This document shows positions 24,901-36,655 of a stretch of DNA of 64,000 bases, piece by piece. The stretch is from NCBI GenBank assembly GCA_021397835.1, contig JAJFZO010000537.1, positions 1,922,001 through 1,986,000 of the forward strand. The letters run 5' to 3'. Numbering within the stretch: position 1 is the first letter of the stretch; every line of letters starts with the position of its first letter. The translations under genes and the position numbers were made by a program. The DNA is from Moringa oleifera (lineage: Eukaryota; Streptophyta; Magnoliopsida; Brassicales; Moringaceae). A model generated the notes under the pieces. It made no database searches and was not told the origin of the DNA. It saw only the letters and a list, made by a program, of their open reading frames with translations.

Positions 24901-25254
24901 AAATTTGTCATGCGAGGAAAAGGGAAAATTGACCAACCAGAGCCGCTGTATTTGATATGAAACGTGAAATATTTCACAATAACGAAAGGACCAAATACGA
25001 AGATTGAACTTTATATAAAGTCACCTATGTCCCACTAAATATTGCAAATTTTATATGATAATATACGGATATCTTAAACAAAAATTTCAAATTACACAAG
25101 TAAAAAATTAAAATCATTATTATATGAAATGATTGAGATTTAAAATGGCAAATTAACAAGTCCTCCCATGTGTATTAAACTATTCTAAGAAATTATATTT
25201 ATGCGTTAATGTTTTCTAAATTTATGAACCCTAAAAATCATAAGAGGATAACAT
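21980..25254. other. Intergenic DNA upstream of the transporter gene
   Basis: No supported gene. 22600-23500 has a more balanced composition than its surroundings and contains small open frames on both strands without recognisable motifs. 23740-24010 is extremely AT-rich. The 72-110 codon frames here look like chance. Confidence 0.5.
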
Positions 25255-25487
25255 AAAGTTGGCAAGAGGGTGGATGCCACGCAGTGGAAGGCGGAGCAGG
25301 TGGGACTGGCGCACGGGATGAAAGGGCTCAACCACTACCACAATGGGTGTTCGATGGCATCAGCATGCACAAAACGGAACTCGCCTGTGTTTTTGGTGCC
25401 TCTCAAATCGCTTGCCACTGAGCGAAACACCACGTCAAGTGGATCCAACTCCAAGCAAAAGCTTCTCTTGTTTGCTGACAAGTGAAA
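25255..25487 (+). other. Short GC-rich open segment upstream of the transporter gene
   Basis: A 71-codon open frame (25270-25485) in a sharply GC-richer island between AT-rich flanks. Its translation (VDATQWKAEQVGLAHGMKGL near the start) looks coding-like but matches no family I know, and the opposite strand gives nothing better. It may be a gene fragment or captured exon. Confidence 0.25.
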
Positions 25488-25835
25488 ATTAATATCAAAA
25501 TATTTAAGTAAATATAAATATATGAATCACTTTTTAATGTAGTAATACAAGGTATTTAATAAATTATATTATTCGCGTCATAAATAGTCAGAGATCTAAA
25601 ATTTAAATCATGTAAAACAACTTTAACCGTTGAGTTTTTTCTTAATTATATTTTTTTTAAAATATTATTCTGTTTTTTTTAAAAAAAAAAAGTAGATGCA
25701 GAACTTGAGTGCAGTGCAATGCACACGCGTACTTGTGCGTATGAGAACTTTCAACTGTCCGCTGGTACTTGTGCGCATGAGAAACTATCACGGGTAGAGC
25801 CTATTAATTAAGTGATCAATGCGCTTGAAGACTGC

Positions 25836-25843
25836 TATAAATA
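25836..25843 (+). promoter_or_regulatory. Probable TATA box of the UMAMIT/WAT1-like gene
   Basis: TATAAATA lies 130 bp before the start codon. A transcription start about 30 bp downstream would give a leader of roughly 100 nt with a pyrimidine-rich tract (about 25894-25941), which is common in plant 5' UTRs. Confidence 0.6.
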
Positions 25844-25973
25844 TGTGAGCCTATTTCCCTTCTGTACTTAGCAGACACAAAACTTCAAGTGCTCTTCTTC
25901 GACATAGTTTCCTTTCGGTTTCTCTCCTCTCCTTCTAGCATACACCCGAAAGCTAGAACAAAGAAAAAGATAG

Positions 25974-27156
25974 ATGGAGGGGAAAGGATGTCTAGGCAGA
26001 TTCATTGAGAGCTCCAAGCCCTACATAGCCATGATCTCTCTGCAATTTGGCTATGCCGGAATGAACATCATCACCAAGGTTTCCCTCAACCGTGGGATGA
26101 GTCATTACGTGCTCGTTGTGTACAGGCATGCCTTTGCTACAGCGGCTATTGCTCCCTTTGCTCTTGTTCTCGAGAGGTATATTACTCTTTGAGAAGCTTC
26201 CATGGTTAATTGAGCTCGAAACCAAATGAGATGTTAACATCCTTCTGTTTTGTTTGCAGGAAAGTGAGGCCAAAGATAACATTTCCAATGTTTATGCAAA
26301 TTTTTGTTCTGGGTCTCCTGGGGTTAGTGTTGAGACTTCCCTATATATAAAACATGTATTGTAATTACATTGAATTAGCCATTGGGAAGGGCAGTAAAGC
26401 TTAACGTGTTTCTCCTCTTGGTTTCACAGGCCAGTGATCGATCAGAACTTTTACTACGCTGGGCTGAAGTTCACATCACCAACCTTCTCTTGTGCCATGA
26501 GCAACATGCTACCTGCAATGACCTTCGTCATGGCAGTTCTTTGCAGGTAATTACAGCGTCAGCGCATACTGTGTATGTGTCTTTTCTGGTTAAGGACTCA
26601 CAAAAAAGCGGTGTACTTAATATATTTGCTGTTGTTGGATGGAAAAGGATGGAGAAGGTGGACATAAAGAAAGTGAGATGTCAGGCGAAGGTGGTGGGAA
26701 CATTGGCGACAGTGGCTGGAGCAATGTTGATGACACTGTACAAAGGTCACGTCGTCAATTTATTTTGGTCTAATCACATCCATCTTCATAGATCCTCTGG
26801 TTCTGCCTCCACTGCCTCCTCTGATAAGGACTGGTTTAAGGGTTCCATTTTCCTCATCTTTGCTACTCTTGCTTGGGCTTCCTTCTTCATTCTGCAGGTG
26901 AGGACCAAAGAACATTTCATTTATAAGAACTCAAGTTTCTCTCATTTTCTCTAATTGTAGTTTACTCAATTTGTTCTTGTGACGCAATATCACAGGCAAT
27001 TACCCTTAGGAGGTACTCGGCTCAGCTCTCGCTCACAGCCCTGGTGTGTTTTATGGGCACGTTACAGTCCATTGCTGTCACCTTCGTTATGGAGCACAAG
27101 CCCTCTGTTTGGTCGATTGGCTGGGACATGAATCTTCTTGCTGCTGCCTACGCTGT

Positions 27157-27206
<50 letters not shown>

Positions 27207-27797
27207 GTGGAAAGCAATGAATAAATGACTGATACACGTTATTTCTCATAAACAGGGTATTGTATCATCAAGCATAGCATACTATGTTCAAGGGCTGGTA
27301 ATGCAGAAAAGAGGACCTGTCTTTGTCACTGCTTTTAGCCCTCTGATGATGATCATTGTGGCAATCATGGGCTCCTTCATCTTAGCAGAAAACATCTATC
27401 TTGGAGGGTGCGTAACTTCCCTTTGTTTTTGTTATAGTGAATAAATTGAAGAAAATCCAATAAAATTTGATTTCTTTTACCGTATAACGACTTTCCCTCT
27501 TCACTATGGAATTGCAGAGTTCTTGGTAGTGTCCTAATTGTAGCTGGACTTTACTCAGTCCTGTGGGGCAAATACAAAGAATACAAAGAGATCAAAGAAG
27601 CTGAGGCTGCAATCTGTGAGCCCATAAAGTGCAATGGTCACGCACTAGCAATCATACATGACATCGAAGAAAACGATGTCGAAATGCAAAAGAACGGTAG
27701 AAGTGAAGTTAACGAGGCATCATCGCCGGCAGCTGTCGCCGTTAGTGCTCCTGTCCCTCAGTCCGCCATGATAGCTAGAGAAGCACCGAAAGCTTAG
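25974..27797 (+). CDS. UMAMIT / WAT1-related EamA transporter (nodulin MtN21 family), seven exons
   Basis: An integral membrane transporter of the plant drug/metabolite superfamily. Family members export amino acids, and WAT1 itself exports auxin from the vacuole. The specific substrate here is not inferable. Exons: 25974-26176, 26260-26322, 26430-26546, 26648-26897, 26996-27154, 27256-27407, 27518-27797. All introns are GT-AG and the sum is 1224 nt, 407 residues, with no stop. The start gives MEGKGCLGRFIESSKPYIAM. The first EamA domain spans about residues 18-160 (FGYAGMNIITK, VIDQNFYYAGLK, SPTFSCAMSNMLPA, ending MLMTLYKG). The second spans about 190-332 (IFATLAWASFFILQ, SIAYYVQGLVMQKRGPVFVT, LIVAGLYSVLWGK). 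About ten membrane segments are expected, followed by a 74-residue hydrophilic tail. From memory it is closest to Arabidopsis UMAMIT9 (At5g07050) in sequence. Intron 5 carries (CT)23. Nothing suggests inactivation. Confidence 0.93.
27159..27204 (+). repeat. (CT)23 microsatellite in intron 5 of the transporter gene
   Basis: 46 uninterrupted bases of CT, beginning five bases after the 5' splice site of intron 5. It is complementary to the GA run in the 3' UTR of the same gene. Confidence 0.95.
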
Positions 27798-27824
27798 TCA
27801 GTTCTAGGAAAAGAAGAGAAAGGA

Positions 27825-27847
27825 AGAGAGAGAGAGAGAGAGAGAGA
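27825..27847 (+). repeat. (GA)n microsatellite in the 3' UTR of the transporter gene
   Basis: About eleven AG repeats starting 28 bases after the stop codon, so very probably transcribed. Confidence 0.9.
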
Positions 27848-28611
27848 AATGACAGGGACTGCTACTTATTTTGGTAGGGTTTTCCTTTTCTTTTGGCACT
27901 TCCCTTTTCTCTTACCTTTTCTGTTTAACTACTCTCAACAATTTTCCCCTTTTGAATTAAATGACGGAACTAGTTATCTGTAATGTAAGCTGATGTTCCC
28001 TTCATGAAAAGCAAAAGAGAGAATGCTGAATCCAAAATTTTCGGTTTTTCACTGTAATATCTTACCAGTGAATAATATCATGACTTTTTGTTACACATCA
28101 GAGATTTGGTCGTCACAGCCGAAATTACTATCTCTAATCCCACCAATTGACATGATTCATGGGATAACTTTTCATTATTGTTGAGAACATCTGGGTTGAT
28201 TGATTGGTCATGTGGCTGCAAGAATTGATGCCTTTTTTTCTTCATTTTCTAATTAAATACCAACAAATGCGTTAAACACCTATTGACATCTAAGCATATG
28301 GTTGCCATTGCTTTCCCAATTTCTTGAAAGCCCTATGTGCCCGTAGATATGACATTAAATTAGTCGATTATACAGACTTACAATTCCAACAATTAAATAT
28401 CAACGTATTATTATGTGCTGAGTATCCAACTTAAAAAGATCAAGTTTTGGGACTTAGAATCTTTCGCCTGCAAATATCTAGATGTTTTCAGTTCTCCTGA
28501 AACTAATTTCTTCGCAGAGAAGTACAAAGATTGATTCTAATGGCTTCCTGAATTGTGGATAAACAACTGTGCCTTTACCCATGGATCAGTCATGATGCGA
28601 CTATGGTGCGT
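27848..28611 (+). other. 3' UTR and short intergenic region
   Basis: Contains the rest of the transporter 3' UTR. Possible poly(A) signal variants are GAATTAAAT near 27953 and AATAATA near 28070. No other gene is seen before the tandem array begins at 28612. Confidence 0.5.
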
Positions 28612-28991
28612 GGAATCAGTTGACAAGACATGAGAATCAAGGTATTTTACATTTTGGAAGCTGACATAAGACTTTTATATAGTGATTCGAAGGTACCACT
28701 TGCAGGATCAAGAATATATATTTTGTTAAATTATATTATAATGTTTATTTTGCATTGCTTGCACTAATCTCACAATTTTATAAATTATGTTTCATTTAAA
28801 TATCTAGTTCTTTTTATTAATTTTCTTCTTTATTTGGATATTTACAGCATACTATTCTAGCTAACAGTACATTAATTCTCTTTATTTAATGAAAATGGTT
28901 TTAATATGAGTATTTAGAGAGCAATAAACATTTTATCTACCTCTTTTTAACTTTGAAAGATAGTTAATAACTTGTTATTCTCATTCAAACG
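28612..28991. repeat. Flank segment carried in unit 1
   Basis: 380 bp of AT-rich non-element DNA between the transporter's downstream region and the 3' LTR. It was copied along with the element and recurs at 36656-37035 and 44699-45078, which shows that duplication ignored the LTR edge. Confidence 0.8.
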
Positions 28992-29326
28992 TGGCAGAGC
29001 AATTCTCCCTGTAGGTTTGTTCTCTCACTCTTGTTCTTCTTTTCTCAGTCCAACCTCTCATTTGGTGGCCTCATTTTACTTTTATAGCTACCTTTTTCAA
29101 CTAATCCTTATAAGCTTTACGTTGTCTCGTTGATTTTCGTGATCCCTTTCATCCTTCAAACATGGCTTGGCATGGCTTCCCGACATTTTCATGCTAACCT
29201 ATGTTTTCCTTAAATTGGTACCGGATTAGGCGAATCAACCATAGTCTTAGGTCTTTTGGGTATTAGGTTGGATCTTAGGCCTACCAGACATTAGGCCTTG
29301 GTTTGTATCAGAACTTATCCTTAACA
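28992..29326 (-). repeat. Gypsy 3' LTR, unit 1
   Basis: On the minus strand it begins TGTTAAGGATAAG and ends GCTCTGCCA. A polypurine tract, AAAAGGGTGGGA, lies immediately before it (plus 29327-29338). It matches 53647-53990 in order throughout but with many substitutions. Confidence 0.8.
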
Positions 29327-29379
29327 TCCCACCCTTTTAACAGATATTGGAGACTAGAGAGCTTCAGTGTTCTTTATGT

Positions 29380-31085
29380 GTGTTCGAGGAAGAGTGGTAC
29401 GACACTCGTTTTCTTTGTAACGAGCTCCTTGTGATGGAGATTTAAAAATTCTCAAATGCCTTGGGATTCGTTAGTGAAAAAATTTTGGGAATCAATGCGG
29501 CATTCACCCATCATCTCTTAGGGAGGTTTGTGGAAATTCCAAAAATTTTTACGCACATATGTACTTCACTCCACTAGTATCAAGGTTTTCTAACACTCAA
29601 TGCCTAGGAAAATGCATCTGTCACCCTATGCCTTTTCACTTTGGCATGCTGCGGAAGCCTTTCAACTGCCAATACTTGGCCATCCACTTGTGCAACATAC
29701 AAATAAATATCCCCTGTCAATCTTTCATATTCGAAGATACATTAATGAGCAGTTAGTCTACAAAGTGGTTCATAGTGTTCATCTAGTTCCTCGAGGCTTA
29801 AAGGTGTTCCCTTGACCTCACAACCTTGGTGATGTGGTCCTGAAGGCAGTGATCGGATTCAAATTATAATCCCTACATCTGAGAGTCATACGAGGAATGT
29901 ATTGTCTCGGAAGCTTAAGGGGACTCATAATGCTATAATTGCTAATGAGTTTGAGATTATGTATCATTCCTCACCAATACTCCACATTTCCTATTTAAGC
30001 CAAATTATTTAATCTTTTTAGTTGTTTTCAATTAGATTTGTTCGGACTACACTAACGAGATAGTATGCCATGCACCTTTCCACTGTAGATGTCGTAATTA
30101 TTTAGGATTCCTTGTTTAGTCTCGAGTGTGAGGCTACCAAGTCCTCGAAAGCTCACTTGAAATGTTTTTAGTTAGTAAAAGGTGGCATTTCAAAAGCTCT
30201 GGACCAAGGTAAGCAGTCATTCGAGGATATTGTTGCTATCCCGGATGATACAATAGACAAAGGTAGGCATCAAATCATAAGTTTCTTCGTCAATGTCTTA
30301 CTTTGGAACCTATTAGAGCATCCCTAGTCAATTTGATTAGGAAGGGGCATTATGTCCCAGATTGTGGTATCCGGGTCACTTATTTAGCACTACACCCCAA
30401 CACCACCATGGCCCTACTTCATAAGATCATCTTATGAGAGGATTGGAAATGATAGTTGCATAACCATCATCGCAGTAGTGAGTGCCTTTTTTCCTCAAGT
30501 GTTAGGTGACTTTCGACATTGTCATTTCTAAACTTTTGTTATCCAAAACTGCTTAAGCTTTTATCTTGCTTGTTAAGGAGCGCGTAGCATTTCAAGACAA
30601 GGCTACTCATTCTCAACAATCCATTTTTGAACATTTTCGTGCTCTAAATAACGCTATCATAAAAGGGACCCTACTGGATGATAAAGTAAGACCTTATAAA
30701 TAAAAAGTGCATTTTTGAAAAACTTTGTTATTGTCACTAACCAAGCTCACGAAACTATGCTAGATAGCTTGAAATCAAAGCACGCTAAAAAGGAAGGATA
30801 AGTGAAAGGGGAGGCAAAGTACTAATAGTCCTAAGAGTTGAGAGATGACACTAACCAGTACTCTTAATGAATGTATAAAGTGGCTTTTTAACAAACAAAG
30901 AATGAGGTCTTAGCAAAATACCTTGACTTAAACTTACGTTGGATGCTCGAGCTTATCGAAGATAGAAAAAAGATCGAGAGTAGCTTGAGGTATAAGGAAG
31001 CGAGAAATGAGGACTTTAATAGTAGAGAAGACTCCCCCGATGGCTCGATGGCTTTAGGTTTTAAGACTTGGTAGCCTTCCCCAAA
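29380..31085 (+). pseudogene. Opposite-strand coding remnant between pol and 3' LTR, unit 1
   Basis: Coding-like blocks on the strand opposite to pol, broken by stops: FSNALGFVSEKILGINAAFT (about 29450-29510), FEDIVAIPDDTIDKGRHQII (about 30218-30280), SIFEHFRALNNAIIKGTLLD (about 30625-30685) and DSPDGSMALGFKTW (about 31030-31070). Many Tat-lineage elements carry an antisense ORF in this position, which is my best guess. No family motif was recognised. Small open frames at 29559-29815 are pieces of this or chance. Confidence 0.4.
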
Positions 31086-31388
31086 ATGTAAGGGGTTTAG
31101 TTTAGTTTAGTTTTATATCTCTTTGTTGTTTAATATTTTGCATTTTTTGTTATATTTTGTACTTTTGTTTAGTTAATAAAGGGTGGCTTTTAGACTTTCT
31201 CCTTTTTATTTCTGTCCTATAATTCTATGTTTTCATTATTGATTTTGCATTTATGAGTACTTATATTGATGGTAGTCTACCCACTTATTAGAATTAAGGG
31301 GCTAGGTTTCTTAGTCGAAGGCCTCCATCCAAGTAATGCTGACCCTCTTAATGATCATGTTCGAGGACGTTGTTCCCTTAGTGGTGCT

Positions 31389-31783
31389 TGGGTCACAACT
31401 AGATTTTATTCTGTTGTCTTGTATTTTAAGCATAGCATTTGTCCAATGACATGGTCTTTTAAAAATGCCTTAGTTATGGCTCAGTCTTACTTTATTGCCC
31501 TGTGTTTAAAGCAAGATCTTAGTTCGAGGACATAATCCTTGAATAGTGCCTTGGCCTTAGCCAAATTAACCAAGGTCTTGCTTTGGGGACGTGGTGCCTT
31601 AATATTATCTCAATCGTGGTTAGGTCCTACTTTGTTACCCTTTGTTTAAAGTAAGGTCTTGGTCTAGGGACATGATCCCTTAATATTGTCTCGATCATGG
31701 TCAGGTCTTACTTTGTTGCCCTGCGTTTAAAGCAAGGTCTTAGTTTAGAAACATAGTCCTTGAATAATGCCTTGATCATTGCC
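31389..31783. repeat. ~80-bp minisatellite in the gypsy 3' region, unit 1
   Basis: Four to five units start near 31389, 31466, 31547, 31608 and 31689 (spacings mostly 77-81 bp, one short unit of 61). The shared core is CTTACTTTGTTGCCCTGTGT followed by TTAAAGCAAGGTCTTAGT and a GGGACATGATCCTTGAATA-like segment. It lies between integrase and the 3' LTR, the region known to hold tandem repeats in Tat-type elements. Confidence 0.8.
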
Positions 31784-32199
31784 ATGTTTTTACTTTTTTT
31801 TTTCTATGTTTATTTATATTTTTTTCCATTTAGTTTTCTTGAAATGCCTTTTTCATAAATAGATTAGATCCTTTTGAGGATACCACCACAACATGCAAAA
31901 AATAAAAACAGTAAAGCAATAAGAAGAAAGATAAAACATAAGGCAAAAGTACAAGGGGTGGTGGATACAACAAAAGCAAAAGAAAATCCTCTTGTTACTC
32001 CAAGAAAGGGCTATCTGAAAAGAAGGATTGAGGATGAAAAACATAAATCAATGGAAATCTACTTGCTTTTGGTCAATGAAATCTTCTAGTTGTTTATACA
32101 TGATATACTCTGAGGTTTTTTACGTTTCAAACCTTAAGGATCTTTCTACCTTTAAGTGAAGTCAATCAATAAGGTCCTATTCTAAGCACTTTTACCATT

Positions 32200-35100
32200 T
32201 TGTAAGGGTTTCCCTAGCTCGAGGCTATCTTGCCTACCGCTTTAAGGTCTTGGGCCTCTAATTTTATCACCCCCAACTGTCTCTTAACAAAGTTTTTAGA
32301 GCAGATTGTAGTAACGTACCACCACTTTTTATTTCATTGTGATCCAACTTAATATTGTTCCCAAGCACCCTCTAATAAATCTAAGTTGGTTCAGAGCCCT
32401 TCGCGATTATCTGCTGGGTTGGACCACTCTATTCTTAAGGATAGGGAACTAACTTCCACCAATATGACCGCCTCAATTCTAAAGGTTAATTAAAATGGTG
32501 TTTCTTTAGTCTCATATTTCTTTGTTGTTTGATATGTCTATAAAATTATTGGCAACTCCTTTGCTCAAGCCCCAACTGACTTTTCTAACTCTACCTTTAA
32601 TGTACGAAGTCTAATTTTAATCACAGCCTCTAATTAGCCATTACATTTTAGGTCTGTTGTGGAGGGGAATGTGTATTTGATTTTGATTAAAAGCATTTCT
32701 CTATAAAATGACCAGCTTTGAATAGCTTTCTGTTATTGATGACCAACACTTTTTGGATACCAATCCTATAGATAATGCTTTTCTTTTTTTTTTTTTTAAA
32801 AAAAAAAGAAAAGTCTCATACTTTTAGCTTGGTGATTTGCACCATTCCCTTCACTTCTACTCATTTAGTAAAATAGTCCTCCATTACAACGGTAAGTTTC
32901 TTTTACCTCGGAGCCAAGGGGAAGGATCCAACCAAGTTTATATCCCACGAGGCAAAAAGGCATGGACTACTCAAATTGGTCAACATGGCAGCTAGTACCT
33001 AAGAAATAACAACATAAAATTGACACCTTTTGCATTTATATGTAAAATTTTGAGAGTCCATCTTCGAAGTTAGCTAGAAATATCCCTACCTTAACAATTT
33101 CTAGGCAAGAGATGATCCACCTATGTGGTTTACATTTATGCCTTTATATATTTCTCTTATAACATAGTCTACTCCCTTGGACCTAAACATTTCAACGTGG
33201 GTCAAATAGCTACCCATCGACCATGCAGTATGATTCTACCTTTATCCTTAGTTTTTGAGCTTGATTAGAGTCTTTTAAAGTCGTGCCACATGCCAGACTC
33301 TAAGTATTCTTTGATATGATCTATCCACAAAGGCTCAACCATTATTAGGCATGCCTCAACTTCCTTAATGCTTGGTCACTCGAGTGCCTCCCTAAAAACA
33401 TCGCACAGTGATGCCAATGATGTGCCACCTTTAAGCTTGAATAGTGCATCCATCAACACATTTTTTCATTTGGGGAACGTGGCTTATCTAGGAACTCTTC
33501 AAAAGTCATCAATAGTTATTTCGTCTTTGTTAAACACTTTTCTATTCTTTCATCTCTTAACTCATATTCCCCTTTTGTCTATCTCACGATGAGAAAGGAA
33601 TTGTTAAACACTTGAATACACTTTATGCCTATCTTATGTGTTAAGTTAAGCCTTGCATCATGGCTTAATACTTTGCCTCTTTGTTGGAGGCTTCAAACTT
33701 AATCTCTATTCATAATTGAATCTTTACCTCATTCGAGCCTTAAATTACAGACCTAACTCCCTTTCTTTCATTTTTTGATGCCTTATGGACCCATAGGGTC
33801 CAATCCAAAGGTTGGGTAACTGACTTGCCTACTGATATGCCTTTGGATTTGCTCTATCTCAGATTCGTAGCATTTAGCAATGAAATTCGCCAAGACGTAT
33901 GCTTTTGTAGATATCCAAGGATTATACTTAATGTCACATTCTCCTAGTTTTGCATTCTACTTCAACATTCACATGGAGATATTCGGTTTCTGCAGTATTT
34001 ACCATAAGGACAGGTCCATCAAGACCACAATGGTATGGGCTTAAAAGTATGACCTCAATTTTTGGGTTATTGTAACTAGATCAAATGCCACCTTTTTAAT
34101 TCTTGAGTACTTCACCTTTGCCCCACGTACTATGTTGCTAACATAATACATTGGTCAGGGAGATCCCTCCATTAGATAGGTCTGTATTACCACTATCATC
34201 TCTTCAAAAGTAGATAAATACATAAAGATTTTTTCTCTGAGGATTTGATTCACTAGTAAGGGTGGAAAACAAGATATATCTTAAGTTTATTAAAGGTATC
34301 GTGACACTATTTATTCCATGCAAATCCTTTAGTCCACCACAACGTCTTATGAAAAGGGTGGCTTGTATCAACTACCTTGCATATGAACCTTCTTAGGGTT
34401 GCTAACCTTTTGTTAAGGCGCTGGGCATCGAGGATAGAAGTTAGGACTGATATATTGATGGTAGCCCTCATATTTTTTAGATTGGCTTTAATACCCCAGT
34501 TTGTAATCATGAGGTAAGAAATGCCGCCTCAAACATGCATTTTTTCAAGTTCACCTTCATATCGTGCTGCTTAAAGATAGTAAAGGTCTCCTTTAAGTCA
34601 TGTAGGTGGTTTACCTCTTTGTGTCTCTTGACAATCATGTGATCAACCTCTATGTTTTGTTACATTTGGTCCTTGACCACCATTAACTTATGACACATAG
34701 CCCACGCATTCACGAGCCCGAATGGTATGACTTTGTAATAATACATCAATGATGAATGAGGTGCACTTTTCATCATCTAAGCACATCTTGATTTGGTTAT
34801 ACCTAAAAAAGGCATTCATGAAGCTTAAGACTTTGTACCCATATGTGTTGTCAACTAATTGGTTAATGTGTGGTAGGAAAAATTATTTTTAGGTAACGCT
34901 TGGTTAAGGTCTATGAAGTATACATGCATACACCACTTTTTTTTTTTTTTACTTTCTTAACCAACACCATATTTGACAGCCATTCTGGGTATTGAATAAG
35001 TTTGATGAATCTGGTTGCCAATAATTTATGTACTTTTACCCTGATTACCTTTTGTCATTCCATGGCGAAGTGTGTTTTTTTTTCCCAGATTGGCTTAAAG

Positions 35101-36655
35101 TTGAGGTTCAGTTTTAGCTTATGTTGCATAACTTTCGGGCTGATTCTCGACATGTCCTTTACCATCAAGGTGAACACCTTTAACTTCTCCCTAAGGAAGG
35201 TCAATACCTCGTACTTGAAAGGTTCGATAGAACTAGCTGTAGAACCAACATGAGCCATTTTTCTTGGACATACCTTTACTATTTTTACCTTTTTGACTAC
35301 CTTATTGAAGCATGTCTTACTTTCCTCTCTAAGGTCTATCTCATCATAAGGCATATTTCTATTTTGGAAGACTTTTGGTGGTTGAGTATGGTGAAGAAAC
35401 AGTACTTACCACCAATTGACTTCCTTTAACATCCTTTACCCCATTTGAAGCTAAGAACCTCAGTAAATGGTAGCTAAAAGTGATTGCTTGTAAGGTTTAA
35501 AACTTGATCTACCCAAGATCCCATAGGAGGCTGCAAAGGCCTTCAGCACTAAGAACTCAGTCATGATGTTAACCTTCTTTGGCTGCATTCTCGCCACCAC
35601 AGAGGGCGAAATCACCCTTCCATTAGGACCAACTTGCCCTTGAATTTGATCAAATTTGCGCTAAGCTTCTTAATCTTTCTTTCAAGAGCTTCATTTGCAA
35701 GAATACTACTTCGTACAACATATTCACCGAGCTTTCATTATCTAACAACACTTTACGGATAAGAAAATTTGTGATGACTAAGTTGACCACAAGACATCAT
35801 CATAAGGGACTTGTTTGCCTTGTAGATCTTGATCACAAAAACTTATCACCAGACTTTTAGATCCCTAACTATGATTCCAAGACGTTCTAGAATGTGCCTT
35901 TCTACTCGAGGATTTTACATAGTTAAAGATAAGCTATTTTATTATCATATCTTTGACCTCATCTAATTGCATTGCTGGGAACTACTCTATTACTTCAATC
36001 TGAATTATTTGGACTGCCTGTGCTCGCTTTAGTGGGAGTTTTATTTCTTGGTATAAGTCTATTGTGTCTCGATCTCACATACTACCTTAAACGTACCCCT
36101 TAGACTAAAGACATCAGTTTTTCTTGGAGGTGCCTAAATACTTCTCAATCATGACCCTATTCTCGATGGAAGTGATAATAAGTGACCAATCTTCTATAAT
36201 CGAAAATGTTACCATTTGTTAAGGGTATCTTAATGCACCATCATTCTTAATAGCCATTATCACATTCATTCAAGATGTGTTTAATGGCATGAAACTTTAT
36301 TGAGACACGAGAGGCTTATTATATACGGGGCTTTATTTCTCAAGAAACTCCTTGTTGGGGCAGTTTGCTTTGGCTATTCGGCCTCATCCCTCATCTTTGA
36401 ACATCACGACGTTGTTTTCGATCTTTCATCTTAATCTTTTTATTCGAGGATTGCCTTTTAGACTCTTTCTTCCTTTAACTCCCCTCCTTGCTTCGGATGT
36501 ACTTCTTCACCAAGGATAGTAATTTTACCATATTCTTGGCGAGTTTCCATCATTGAGCATCAAAACAAGGCCCCTTTTTAAAGACCTTCTAAAATGGTGA
36601 TCATGGCTTCTGACTTCTATGATTGATCCACTTACAAAGCCTTTACATTGAAATG
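32200..36655 (-). pseudogene. Gypsy gag (C-terminal part)-pol remnant, unit 1
   Basis: Read right to left. Gag C-terminal pieces lie at 36000-36655 (YHFHRE-x-GHD, the usual YCRFHRDHGHDTEDC region). The protease at about 35640-35800 reads LLDNESS (35728-35742), with the invariant Gly replaced by Glu. RT starts at 35055-35354 (SRISPKVMQHKLKLN). The YVDD box is damaged and reads EVDH at 34639-34650. The RT end and RNase H start lie at 34307-34510 (NWGIKANLKNMRATI, RLNKRLATLRRF). The RNase H/integrase connector is at 33240-33450 (EVEACLIMVEPLWIDHIKEY), and the integrase core at 32820-33010 (FASWDINLVGSFPLAPR, then EDYFTK-stop-VEVKGM). Stops and frame changes occur in every domain. Confidence 0.85.
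32778..32813. repeat. T/A palindrome, unit 1
   Basis: CTTTTC, then T14, A10, then GAAAAG: a near-perfect inverted repeat able to form a long hairpin. It is one of the few sites that differ in length between the three units. Confidence 0.85.

Noticed and set aside
25992..26288. Antisense 98-codon ORF over exon 1 of the transporter
   Set aside because: It is a mirror of the conserved coding exon and has no motif or promoter of its own.
26382..26954. Separate 190-residue protein inside the transporter gene
   Set aside because: The frame runs through introns 2-4 of the UMAMIT-like gene. Splice sites and family similarity support the seven-exon model instead.
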